Source: Gigaspora margarita (lineage: Eukaryota; Glomeromycota; Glomeromycetes; Diversisporales; Gigasporaceae). Taken from it: a stretch of 64,000 nucleotides of DNA. The DNA is taken from assembly GCA_009809945.1 (NCBI GenBank), contig WTPW01000297.1, forward strand, positions 353,590-417,589, in the 5' to 3' direction. Positions 1-10,692 of the stretch are shown in pieces. The position numbers and the translations under genes were made by a program. Within the stretch, counting starts at the first letter, position 1. Every line of letters starts with the position of its first letter. Below the pieces are notes generated by a model that was not told the origin of the DNA, searched no databases, and saw only the letters and a list, made by a program, of their open reading frames with translations.

Positions 1-76
1 CNNTNNNNACCNCCCCCCCCCCTCTCCTGGAGGGGAGAGGGGGTAATGTAAAACACATAATCAACTTGGTCTGGCC
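1..76. mobile_element. Right end of a PIF/Harbinger-like miniature element
   Basis: The stretch from the C/G-rich tract to position 76 matches the right terminal repeat of the complete element at 3603-3792 (shared core GTAATGTAAAACACA, then a pyrimidine-rich end). It is followed by TAA at 77-79, the expected 3-bp target duplication. The left half lies outside the window, and the first bases contain Ns. Confidence 0.5.
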
Positions 77-1587
77 TAACTCCTTGAAAGGATTAGAGGT
101 TATAGGATTATATTGACGTTTCCTATAAGTAAAATTTCATTACTGTCATTTTTAATTAGTGCACTAACGAAGTACATGAAAAGTGTAACATGTAGATGGC
201 AGGGATATAACTTTTACGAAATAACTGTATATGGTAATAACGTAGGGTAAGTATAGAGATATAAATTAGGATAGGGACGAGCGATAAAAAAAAAAGAGAC
301 GATTGAAGGATAATCGGAAGCATGATAATTGTGCAGGGGTGATGATTATTATATGGCAGGGTTAAGAACAAAGGAAATGATAATCATGAGACATCGGGAC
401 GCACAATAGCAACACTGTTGTTGCTGCTGTACAACTTGTATAAATTTTTTTAATGATCTATTACAGTAAAGATTTTATTAAGAGGCATTTATTTGTTAAG
501 ACTGGAATTACTTTTTGGTATAAATCAAATTTTATAATCATGTAATAAATGTTTAGCCTATTATTGATGGTTGATTACCGTTAAAATTAGATTCCATGAG
601 TCATGAAGGTAAGCAAGCAATTTAATTTTTGAGAACACCAAATAATGATCATATCAAATGAAATATATTTCCTAACGTACTGTACAATGGATATTAACGA
701 GAATATTATAATTTTTACAGTATGCCAATGATAGAAATTTAAGATAGGTTATATGTCTTTTTTTTTTTTGTTTAAAAAAAAAAATCAGACGCTTTAAAAA
801 CAGTATTTTAATCGTATTACTGGTTATTTTTCTTTTATAATTTAATTTAATAATATTATATAACTCTTTAATACTGTAATTTTGTATATTTTAATCAAAA
901 TAATTAGATGATCATACCTTTCGTTCAAACAACGTTGAACATCTATTTATTGAAAGCATATTACCTGAAAATTCTCATAATAAATCGGCCCATGAGTTAA
1001 CACAAATTGTATTTGTGAAGCCATTTGCACACTTATAGAGGAATACTAATCAATTAAGTTCTTAAATATTTTCAATTGTAAAATTTTATCCGATTTATAT
1101 CTAATTCGATAATAGGAATCATTATTGCTCAAAGATTTAATAAGCCAATCGTTTTTATATTTAAAAACTACAATAAAAATCATTCCTTAACAACAAATTT
1201 ATTCACGCTTGATTTTATCGGTATTTTATTCAAAAAAAAACTAATTAATATAAAAATTATAAAATTTTTTACAAAACTTCCGTGCTGGAACATGCTACAT
1301 ACATAAAATAATCCTCCATATATACATATCTGTATCATCATGACCCTTAAAGCTCATATATTTACATGAAATTACATAGATAGCAATGATATTATGTAAT
1401 TTTTTGATATAAAATTTACTTAATTTCAAAGTTACATAACAACCTATAAACTTATGTTTTTTCTTGCATAGGTGAATAGATAGCATAAAATATATATAAT
1501 TTTGTATGAAGTTATATAAGTTCTTATAAATTCATATATAATATTCTTATGAAAAGTTCGTGACGATAGTGTGATCACCAAACAAAT
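77..1587. other. AT-rich intergenic DNA, no gene seen
   Basis: Open frames here are short, A+T-driven and lack domain signals or splice-site context. I see only poly-A/T runs. It may hold 3' flanking sequence of the HMG-box gene that ends at 1588. Confidence 0.5.
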
Positions 1588-2289
1588 TTAATAAAAATTG
1601 AAATGAAATAACGAATCCACTGATAATTGAGGAGCATTAATGCCATATAAGTATTCGTAAGGCTGAAAAGTTTGAGGAGGGACTAGGTCTAGTTGATTAA
1701 CGACGGGTTTTGGTTCTTGTGGAACCCTTTCCATGTTACCGAATGAACAAGGAAAAATCATGTCGTCCAAATTTATTGGAAATATTTCATCAGATGTATG
1801 AAATTGAAAAGGTTGATTATTAATGGATACTGGTTCTTGTGGGATCATTTCCATATTAGAATTAATGCCAAGTGAGCAAGGAAAAGTTATGTCATCGACG
1901 TTTGATTCACCATGCGGATAATATTGAGGAGGAGCTATCGCTAATTGATTAGCGATGGGCCCTTGTTCTTGCGGAATTTTTTCCATGTTGTGATCATAGA
2001 TGATATGGTATGTTTTATTCTCTTGCCTCCTTTTTTGCAAAATGCCATCAATTTGACTTGAAACCTTAATATAAGCCTTCCTAACTTTCGTACTTTCATT
2101 TTTCCAGGAATTGGCTGCAAGTTTCGATAACTCAGTCATTTTCATCCTAATACCATTAGAAACCGCTCGCTTAGTAAATTCCCTCCTATAGAGAAAGAAT
2201 GCGTTTAACCTTTTTCGGTTACTCTTTGCCAGTTCTTCAATATCAAATTTTTTTATTTCAGAGATACTTGGCATCTGAATCTCCTCCAT
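1588..2289 (-). CDS. HMG-box (MATA_HMG-type) DNA-binding protein, 233 aa
   Basis: Predicted nuclear DNA-binding protein of the sequence-specific HMG-box class, which in fungi includes mating-type regulators. The box spans roughly residues 25-88: RLNAFFLYRREF at its start, the KLAANSWKNES segment in the middle and KAYIKVSSQI in the last helix, the layout of the MATA_HMG subfamily. After the box, about 140 residues are low-complexity and rich in P, Q and N. They carry a thrice-repeated unit (ME-x-x-PQE...NQ, at about residues 101, 142 and 186) and a twice-repeated D-D-x-x-FPCS-x-G, as in an activation or interaction tail. The start at 2289 gives an intact intronless frame; a second Met at residue 6 is also possible. 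Glomeromycotina carry large numbers of such genes, so this need not be the mating locus. The target gene is unknown. Confidence 0.85.
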   Translation of the reverse strand: MEEIQMPSISEIKKFDIEELAKSNRKRLNAFFLYRREFTKRAVSNGIRMKMTELSKLAANSWKNESTKVRKAYIKVSSQIDGILQKRRQENKTYHIIYDHNMEKIPQEQGPIANQLAIAPPQYYPHGESNVDDITFPCSLGINSNMEMIPQEPVSINNQPFQFHTSDEIFPINLDDMIFPCSFGNMERVPQEPKPVVNQLDLVPPQTFQPYEYLYGINAPQLSVDSLFHFNFY

Positions 2290-3602
2290 TTTACGATGTG
2301 TATATAATGAATTTAAAGGATTTGGTTTGGCGATATGTTTGATAGCAAATTTTCAGAAAGGATAATTCTTTCAAATTATATAGTTATCTTCGGAATGATT
2401 CTCCGAATCTAAATTTGCCGCATTTATGATTGTAGTTTTTTAATCGAAGAACAAGCTTATTGATTAATATTTTTTTTTATTCATATTTCCTTTTTTCATT
2501 GATGATGAATGTTTTCGTAATTCATTTTATTAGTGTATAAATTACCTGACAAAATGGCGGTTATTTTACATAATAGGAGCATTCGATTTATCTAGCAACT
2601 ATTGTATGTGATAACAATAACAAATTTTAATTTATAATTATGACGTTGTTCCACAAAAAAATTACGTTAGTTATATATTTTGTATGTGATATTCACTCGA
2701 AAACAATAACTGATTACAAATTTAATTTATAATAATGTCACTTTCAACATAAGTAAAATCAGGTATTAAATATTGTATGGCTCTCATAGTTTGCAATTAA
2801 CAAATTCAGGTCTATTATAAACTAAATGGAGAATTCTAAATTATTTATAAAATAATCATTATAAACCGTATAGAACAATCACAATATCCCAATTTCAAAT
2901 ACCTATACTTCAAATTGTTCTGCCGCGGAAAAATATTTATGAAATATTTTAGGGGTATATTTTATAAATAACCAAAGAATAATATCCAAAACCCATTTGT
3001 GTTATTTTTTTTCCCCCTTTGAATTTATCAATTCCAAAGATACAATCTTTCTCGCTTACAGTAATCACAAAATAAATAAATTCTATATACCTCAATGCTC
3101 TTTAACAAAAGATACTTATGAATGTCTAATAACCATCTCTTTTTTTCCAGATTTCATTGTTTCATTTTTTAAAAAATTTATTTTAAGGACTTTGTGTAGA
3201 ATAGTTTTAAAGAGTATCCACAAAACTTGCCTCGTCGATCGAAATTGATCCTCATATGATACGCATCTACGTACTACTGCGTCTCGAATTTTAATCAAAT
3301 ATGGAAATATGTAGTACTTAAAGAATACTCTAGAATCACAGGGGTTTTATAAGGTATTGTTTACCAAATCAGAAAACAAACGATGATTGGCTCTAAACTT
3401 GTAATATCCGAGGCTGCGCATCATGCAGCTCAGCTCAATAGATAAATATTATGGTTGATACGTATCGAAAAAAAAAACTAGAACATTTGTAGACATCTAA
3501 ACAATGCACAAGGAGTGAAATTCCGAACAAAGAAACCATATCCTGCCTTATAGCCATAGAGGAAATGAACAACAATGCATCAAATAACTTATTATTTGAT
3601 AA
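2290..3602. other. AT-rich intergenic DNA upstream of the HMG-box gene
   Basis: This holds the presumed promoter of the minus-strand HMG-box gene. No clear regulatory motif was recognised. Two overlapping opposite-strand open frames at 2997-3298 lack any family signal. The right end borders the miniature element at 3603. Confidence 0.4.
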
Positions 3603-3792
3603 GGCGAGATCAACTGGTTTTTGTGTTTTACATTACCCTCCTTCCGGGGGGGGGTGTGGTTCATATAGTAAAATTTAAAAAAAATTTTTTTCAATAAACA
3701 TTTTTCAGAATTGGTCGTAGCTCTATGTATTCTTATCTAAATTTTTTTACTATGTGGGGCAATGTAAAACACAGAATCCAGTTTGTCTCTCC
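3603..3792. mobile_element. PIF/Harbinger-like miniature inverted-repeat element, 190 bp
   Basis: The two ends are inverted copies over about 40 bp: left GGCGAGATCAACTGG then TTTGTGTTTTACATTACC; the right end is its complement with few changes. TAA lies immediately outside both ends (3600-3602 and 3793-3795), the 3-bp TWA duplication typical of PIF/Harbinger. It encodes nothing. A second copy is cut by the window start (1-76). Confidence 0.7.
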
Positions 3793-3867
3793 TAACTGAG
3801 AATTTTAATTAAAAAATTCAAGCATTTAATCAATAGATCGGCGTATAAATTTAATCAAAAAAAAAAA

Positions 3868-4135
3868 ACCAAATAGCTCAGCCGTTAAGAGAGTTATCAC
3901 TGCAGTCAAAAAAAAAAAAGATAACCAATGACCTAGAGGTCCAATCCGGATAAATTCGTCATCCGTTTATCCATATCTGAATTATTCGGATAATTTAGAT
4001 CCGGTTAATCTCGTATAATTATTCGATATCAATAGTAAACAGATATTCGCTATCCTTTATCCGATTATCTGATCCGAACTTTATTCGGATATCCAATAAT
4101 TATTCAAGCACTTAACGATCTAATAGTTCGACGTA
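3868..4135 (+). repeat. Possible tRNA-derived SINE with ATCCGGATA-rich tail
   Basis: TAGCTCAGCCGTTAAGAG resembles a Pol III A box, and about 60 bp later AGGTCCAATCC resembles a B box. An A-run separates them, so this is not a foldable tRNA. The following 170 bp repeat variants of ATCCGGATAAT. A SINE or tRNA relic is the best reading, but the evidence is two short motifs only. Confidence 0.3.
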
Positions 4136-5802
4136 GTAACAATAAAAAATATCAAGAAACCTCCCCCAAAAAACTGATACTTATTATCTTCTTACCTACG
4201 CTCATATGATAACTAAACGATTATTCTGATTAAACTTTTTTTTATAAGAACACAAAATCAACGAAGACCTAAAAAAGCAATCCAGCGTAACCATCAATCG
4301 AGGGCGCAGATAATCCGACCTCCTGATCTCATGTTATTTTTATGCAATGTAACCAGTTAATTCTTTATGTTAAACTTTTTTTATAATGAAACCTTTCTAT
4401 TGAATTTCTTTAAAAAATTTATTAGCATCCGTATAAGAATATAGTAAATTACCATTATAAGGAAATTATACAGTGCAGTACACCATAAACCAACACCTTT
4501 TTATATGTATTGTACAAAATTTGATAAAAAATAAAAAATTTTTTAAAAAATTTTTTTTCAGTTTGTAGCTTTAAGCCTAAGTTACAATTTGGCTAGAAAA
4601 GATTTTTATTTATTTTAATTTTAAGAAGTTATATCAATATAAAGTTTACTAAGAAATTGAAATTTGGCGTTTAATATATATAAAAAAAGAAACTTATATA
4701 TTATTATTTTTGACCAATCACACAATTGATTATATTATCTTAGCCAATAAATTGATAAATTGATTATGTAATTTTAAAATTTGGCTCATTTTACAAAAAA
4801 AAGTGCACTGTATTATACAGTTAATTACACGAGAGTCTACTGTATACGAATTCCATTCGTTTGTAAAAAAAAGAAATGAAGGTGTCTCATATGTAGAAAT
4901 ACAAGAAAACATGATAAACCAACACATTATCCTCAGGCTAGAAACAAATCTTCACTATGACTAAGGTTGCTGGCCGTAAGTAATAATTACGGACATTACG
5001 GATTACAACCTGGGTTGCAACCTTAATTACAACTAATGCCCAAAGTTGTAATGTGCTGTATTGCTGCAAAATGCCGAACTTCTGTACCATGTCCATAAAG
5101 TTGGGTTTCATGCGTGCGCATGAATCGCATGATTCCAAATCATGCGCATTTTGTCCCATCAAAATTTTATGGAAATTAAATATAAGTGTAATTAGCGTTT
5201 TAATCTATCTATATACTTCAATTCTGGGGCTATTCTCTTTAACTGTAACATTTTTGATCGGTCGCATCCGAAAACTGTGGCTTAAATGTAGGAAAACTAC
5301 CAGAAATATGTAAGATGATTATGACAATTATTATGGTCGACTGACATTTGAGTAATTATTATATCATTTTTTAAGCCAAAGTCTGAAAATCGAAAATTTA
5401 ACGGCAAGCTCTTATTTATTGCTAGATATAGTATCAAAAAAGTGGAAATACAAGAGAAATCTTGGACATGTTTATTTGTAAGCAAGTTATTAGTTTTCAT
5501 TTGCAAAAAAAATTGTAAATTTTGCAATTTCACGTGATTGTCAACAGTAAATTAAGTAAATTAATATATTAACCCAATACAATAAATGAGTTCAGTTCAG
5601 TCGTTAATCGTCTAAAAAGAAACTAAACCAAAAATGTTTTTTTGTTGTGATGTGTACGATATGGGGGCAGTTTCCTAATTACTGTATAGGGTTGATATTG
5701 CGTACATATGTAATTCATATAAACTTATTTGACCTATTATTGACCTATTGCTTCTTCTTTTTTTATTTTTATTTTATTTTATTTTTTTTAATCTTTGACG
5801 GT
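4136..5802. other. AT-rich intergenic DNA with weak inverted repeats
   Basis: TTATACAGTGCAGTAC near 4466 is partly mirrored near 4801-4817, suggesting a decayed inverted-repeat element of about 350 bp. A GC-richer patch at 4950-5160 contains CATGCGCATGA-type palindromes. The last 60 bp before 5803 are T-rich, directly upstream of the kinase start. Confidence 0.3.
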
Positions 5803-8351
5803 ATGGCTCAAGAATTAGAAAATGTTATTCTTGAACAAAATTTAGTTTTTCATAATTATGCTGATTTTGCTGCCTTCAATAAAATCGATGAAGGAAGTGT
5901 TGGAATCGTTTACAAATCAATGTGGAATAACAAATTAATGGTTGCTCTCAAATGTCTCAAAATTGACACGAAACCAGAAGAAACGGAGTTTCAGCAATTT
6001 GTCAGAGAGGTATTCATTGTTTAACTTACATGTCAGTCTGGTTAAATCGACATCTGGACATAACGGCATAAGATTTGTATTTGAATGGTCAACATTTTCC
6101 ATACGTGCGTTCTAAGCCAACATATTTCGGTTCCTTTCATTGTATCAGCAATCACCACTGACAGCTTAGTTCACCGACAATTAATTTACAGGCAAGATCA
6201 TTTTACCGACAATTAATTCACCGAAATTTCGCCCCCAGCTCATGTTATGGACAGAGTAATTCTGGTCATTATCGTTAAAGTTAGAGTAGGATTAGAGTTG
6301 ATGCTAGTGTAATTTATAAAAGAAACATGCCGGTGAAATGAGCTGTCAGTGAGATAAACTGAAACTGTCGGTGTATAAGGTTTGCGGCGCAGATCTTCTG
6401 ACCTAAAAATCTGATTTCAATATTAGGTGTGATGTAACTATACTTGTTGGCCAAACCTGTACAAATCCCAAACCCTGCAAGTATATTATCTATAGCTATA
6501 AGAATGTGCTTAATTTATTTAAACAAAGATTATTAATAAAATTTTTGAGCTATGGGTCTGGCCAGACCCTTTGGGTTTGTCCAATTTAAGTTTATTTAAA
6601 GTGGACAAACCCAAAGGGTCTGAACAAACTCATAGCTCAAAAATTTTATTAATGATTTTCTTTAAATAATCAAGCATATTCTTATAGCTATAAATATATA
6701 CTTGTAAAATTTAAGATTATTTGTCTGATTTAATTGTTTATAAATAGCAATCATTTTTTAGAGATTTGGGATTTGCCCAGGTTTGGCAAACAAGTATAGA
6801 CGTAACACGATCAAGACGGTTCAAAACAAACGTCCGTTCGGTAAAAATCGCCCCATAGCTCAAAAATCAGCATAAGAAACCGCCTTTTGTGTTCTAACAA
6901 AAAGTTTTCGTTGGACTAGTTTACTTTATAAACCACCTCTCTCTAGATCCTAACCCTGGCCCTAACCTTAACGAATTGTAAGAATTTTGTCTGCGCCACA
7001 AACCTCGTACACATATTTGGTATGTTTGTCGATGAAATAATACATAACCCGGTATTTCTATGTAGGCATTGTATCCATCCCCATCGCGTTTAACCTTAAT
7101 TACCAATATTTTTTATAATTTTGAACCTAAATACTTAATATGAAAATTCCTTTGGATAAATCAACATCTGGATATATCGGACAATTTCTTATTTTTTTGG
7201 AGAGTCGATATAACCAGAATGTCATTTATTATTTTTACAATGTCAATTACATTAAACCCTTATTTAAATCATATTTGAAAAGCTTCAAATTTTGCCGAAA
7301 GTTAGTCAACATCAAAATATTGTTAAGTTTTATGGTGTTACCAAAGGTTTGTAAAAAAAAATTTAAATGCAATCAATTTTCTTTAAGTGCAAAGCGTGTG
7401 GACTGATATACTTAAGGATAATGACCATTTATGGAATCCTATAATGATTTGCGCTAAGAAAAAGTGACTGCATTTACAGAGTGCCATCTGTTTTTAGTGG
7501 TTAACGGTGGATGAATGCTAAGTTTTTTACACCGATATTAGCGACACGATTTTGCAACTTGTATTGTAACAAACTTGGATCAACTTATTCGTTCACCCTT
7601 CTTTAAAGCAAGGTTGATTTTTTCTAAATATGTCGATGACCATTTGTGTAGGCCCTTCAGAAAAATATTATAAAATAATACTCCAATTTGCTGAAATGGA
7701 AATTTGCGTGATTATCTAAAAAAACAATTTGCTAATTTAAAATGGACTGATAAGTATCGAATTGCAAAAGAAATATCACTGGGATTGGAATTTTTGCATG
7801 ATAATAATATTGCACATCGCGATCTTGTAAGCATTATCATGTCTTGAATGCTTAATTGTATTTTTTAGATATTTAATCAGCCATCAATTTCAATCTATTT
7901 TTTTTAGCACCCAAAAAATATCCTAGTTCATAAAGGAACAATGATGATTGCGGATTTTGGTATATCAAAACAGATTAATGACGCAACTCTAAATTCAAAC
8001 TCTGCAATTTTTGGAACGCCAGCATATATAGAACCTCAATGTCTAAAAGACCCAGAATATGTGCGGAATAAGAAATCGGATATATACAGTCTTGGATTTG
8101 TTCTCTGGGAAATTTCAAGTGGCAGAAAACCATTTCAATCATTTAGATTTGCAGTTGAGGTTCCAATACTTATATTTGAAGGCAAAAGAGAAGCACCTGT
8201 GAATGGCACACCACAACAATATGTTGAACTTTATATGCTTTGTTGGGATGACAGTCCAGAAAAACGTCCTGATATCAAAAAAGTTCTTGAAATATTAAAT
8301 AAGCCTTCAATCAATGATTCTCGATATCTATTACCTTCATATTTATCCTAA
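5803..8351 (+). CDS. Protein kinase (tyrosine-kinase-like family), four exons, probably frameshifted
   Basis: Exons inferred from splice sites and kinase motifs: 5803-6009, 7283-7346, 7652-7826 and 7908-8351. All junctions are GT...AG and keep phase. The product would be about 296 aa, an isolated kinase domain, cytosolic. Visible motifs: glycine loop DEGSVGIVY, VALK lysine (K50), alpha-C glutamate in VRELQIL (E69), HRDLHPKNI catalytic loop (D148), DFG (D165), and the C-lobe segments SDIYSLGFVLWEI and CWDDSPEKRP. Kinases of this type are amplified in Glomeromycotina. Near 7693-7697 one base seems to be missing between QFAE and NGNLRDYL, which breaks exon 3. It may be a recent pseudogene, or this may be a sequencing error. 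Intron 1 (1273 bp) is almost entirely transposon; intron 3 is 81 bp. Substrate unknown. Confidence 0.8.
6370..7011. mobile_element. Nested inverted-repeat element with GGCGCAGA ends
   Basis: GTGTATAAGGTTTGCGGCGC at 6370 returns inverted at 6988-7011 with three or four mismatches. It sits inside the pogo-like element. Its right part carries the CTAACCCT...CTAACCTTAAC block seen in several other elements of this window. Confidence 0.5.
6425..6812. repeat. Long imperfect palindrome (foldback)
   Basis: Two arms of about 160-190 bp meet near 6598. TTTTGAGCTATGGGTCTG, ACCCTTTGGGTTTGTCCA and the flanking CTATAGCTATAAGAATG all recur inverted on the right arm. The right arm has about 60 bp of extra sequence (about 6710-6760). 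It lies within the 6370-7011 element. Confidence 0.6.
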
Positions 8352-8548
8352 AATTTCAATGATTGCTGGGACACCAATAAAAATTTGCTGATTAATTTTC
8401 GGTCGATCATGTTAAGTTATAGATTTCGGGGAATAATAAGATTCAGTAACAGATATATCATATACATAATTTAATAAGATCAAGTGGCTAAGATATATTA
8501 CAATAAGACTAAATATCAACATGCATACTTGTCGCACTTCTAAGTCGT

Positions 8549-9545
8549 AAATTTCAATCCCCATTCTTTGGCACAATCCATTTTCGCTCAAACGAAGCCT
8601 TAATTCATTTCTCGACGAAAATTCGGGTTTAAAAAATTGTGTAAAATTTCAATTCCTATTCTTTGGCAAGATCCATATTCATTCTAGCGAAGCCTTTATT
8701 CATTTCTAATTATTTTCTAACGAAAATTTTTTTAAGAAAATTGTGTAAATTTTTAATTCCTATTCTTTGGCAAGATCCATTTTCATTCAAACGAAGCCTT
8801 TATTCATTTCTAATTATTTTTTGACAAAAATTTGTTTTTAAAAAATTGTGTAAAAGTTAATTCCTATTCTTTGGCAAGATCCATTTCGTTCAAATGATGC
8901 CTTTATTCATTTCTAATTATTTTTCGACGAAAATTCGGGTTTAAAAAAAAATTGTGGAAAATTCAATTCCTATTCTTTAGCAAGATCCATTTTCGTTCAA
9001 ATGAAGCTTTTATTCATTTCTAATTATTTTTCGACGAAAATTTGTTTTTAAAAAATTGTGTAAATTTTCAATTCCTATTCTTTGGAAGATCCATTTTCGT
9101 TCAAATGAAGCCTTTATTTATTTCTAATTATTTTTCGACGAAAATTCGTTTTAAAAAATTCAACTCCTATTCTTTGGCAAGATTCATTTTCATTCAAACG
9201 AAGCCTTTATTCATTTCTAATTATTTTGTCACGAAAATTAATTTTTAAAAAACTTCAATTGGCAAGATCCATTTTCATTCAAACGAAGGCATTTATTCAT
9301 TTATAATTATCTTTCGTCTTTGTCGAAGACAAAAAATTCGGTTTTAAAAAATTAAACTAAATTTAGATTCCTATTCTTGGCAAGATCCATTTCATTTCTA
9401 ATTATTTTTTGTCTCTTGTCGAAGGCGAAAAATTCGGTTTTAAAAAGTTAAATTAAATTTCGATTCCTATTCTTTGGCAAGATCCATTTCGTTCAAACGA
9501 AAGCTTTTTTTTTTTATTTCTATTTATTTTTCTTTTCGTGTCGAA
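8549..9545. repeat. Minisatellite, about ten units of about 100 bp
   Basis: The unit contains ATTCCTATTCTTTGGCAAG, then ATCCATTTTCGTTCAAACGA, GCCTTTATTCATTTCTAAT and TTTCGACGAAAATT. Unit starts fall near 8564, 8660, 8764, 8871, 8971, 9076, 9170, 9250 (truncated), 9376 and 9471. Units diverge by small indels, more so at the right. It begins about 200 bp after the kinase stop codon. Confidence 0.85.
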
Positions 9546-9970
9546 GATGACAATATATAAATAAATATAAACATATAAAATTTTTTACTTTGATTTCGTT
9601 TATCATAATTCTTCATGCATTCTCGATAAATATTAATAATATTTTGTCGCTTGGAATCCTAATCTGAGATTCATTTTTAAACCAGTCGACAAATTCATGA
9701 AAATATTTAAATTTTTTAATAGCGACACTGTTCAAGTAATATATTTGTTACAAAAGTCTAATTTATATTCGATTCCTTTTTTAAATTTCTTATTAAGGCT
9801 TATTGATTGACATGATCAGTTTTTTCCATAAATTTTCATACAAACTAAGCACACCAAACATGTTGGACAAGCATTCGAACGAAAATTTAAAATCGTTGAA
9901 ATTATTGTCATGACAATCGTAAAATGATCATTATGATACAAAAATTGCTTTTATTAATTATTTTATTGGG

Positions 9971-10261
9971 AAATTCTATTTTCGCCCGGGTGAAAGTCAC
10001 CCGATATATAATTTTTATTAGAGTACATTTATTCCTCACCCGGGGTGAGATTTGATATTCTAACCCATTATGCTATCGCAAAATTTTACTAGGGTAATCC
10101 CTGTGGCATTTTTAACAAAAATACTCCTCTCGCGATCATACCCTAAATTTAGCCCCAACTCTAATACTAACACTAATTCTACTCCTAATATAACTAACTA
10201 GAGTTTTATTTTTATTGAGGAGGGGGGTGAATAATTCACCCAGGTGATGAATAAATTATTT
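9971..10261. mobile_element. Inverted-repeat miniature element with CACCCGGGTGA ends
   Basis: The left end CGCCCGGGTGAAAGTCACCC is mirrored by GGGTGAATAATTCACCCAGG on the right. The interior has the shared core (GCAAAATTTTACTA, TTTTTAACAAAAATACTCC, then C-T-A-A-C-like repeats). Exact ends are uncertain by about 10 bp. Confidence 0.5.
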
Positions 10262-10526
10262 CTTTGTATCATATTATACTATATGATACAAACTACTATT
10301 ACAAACTAAAGATTCTATAGATTGCTTAGTTAGTGGTTAGGTTAGAGGAATTTTAATAATGTTATGTGAATTTAAATTATAGTATTAGTGCGATGGGTGG
10401 CGCATTCGCGCTACCCATCTTATTTGTTTTTATTTTTTAAATAATAATGTTAAAAATTCTTTTACAGAACATATCTACTGCAATATACAAAATATAGTTA
10501 AGTTTAAATAAGTTACATTGAAACTA

Positions 10527-10692
10527 CATGCCATTCTGGTTATAACGACATCTGAATATAACAACATAATAGCATTTCCATACCAACATTTTTTTTCAAA
10601 AATTTAATATATCATATTGGTATAACTCACTGTATCGATATTTGAATTTTTTACTAATGATTCAAAAATATTGATATAATCAGAGTGACATG
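10527..10692. mobile_element. Pogo/mariner-like miniature element, 166 bp
   Basis: Left CATGCCATTCTGGTTATAAC and right GATATAATCAGAGTGACATG are inverted copies, with TA outside both ends (10525-10526, 10693-10694). It belongs to the same family as the insertion in kinase intron 1. Confidence 0.6.

Larger units (their letters stand above)
6029..7226. mobile_element. Pogo/mariner-like inverted-repeat element inside kinase intron 1
   Basis: The left end CATGTCAGTCTGGTTAAATC is mirrored by the right end (GATATAACCAGAATGTCATT), with TA outside both ends (6027-6028, 7227-7228). Related ends occur at 10527-10692 and 29590-29767. Removing it leaves an intron of about 73 bp, the normal size here. Its interior holds further inverted-repeat units (about 6148-6361, 6370-7011). 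Confidence 0.6.

Noticed and set aside
2997-3298. Overlapping frames of 83 and 60 aa on opposite strands
   Set aside because: No domain, no splice context; the minus-strand one begins plausibly (RDAVVRRCVSYEDQF) but stays unsupported.
8549-9545. CRISPR-like array
   Set aside because: Units of about 100 bp diverge throughout, with no constant repeat plus unique spacers, in a eukaryotic genome.
10391-10420. Hairpin GATGGGTGGCGC / GCGCTACCCATC as a terminator
   Set aside because: A perfect short palindrome, but no gene ends here and bacterial-type terminators do not apply; left unassigned.
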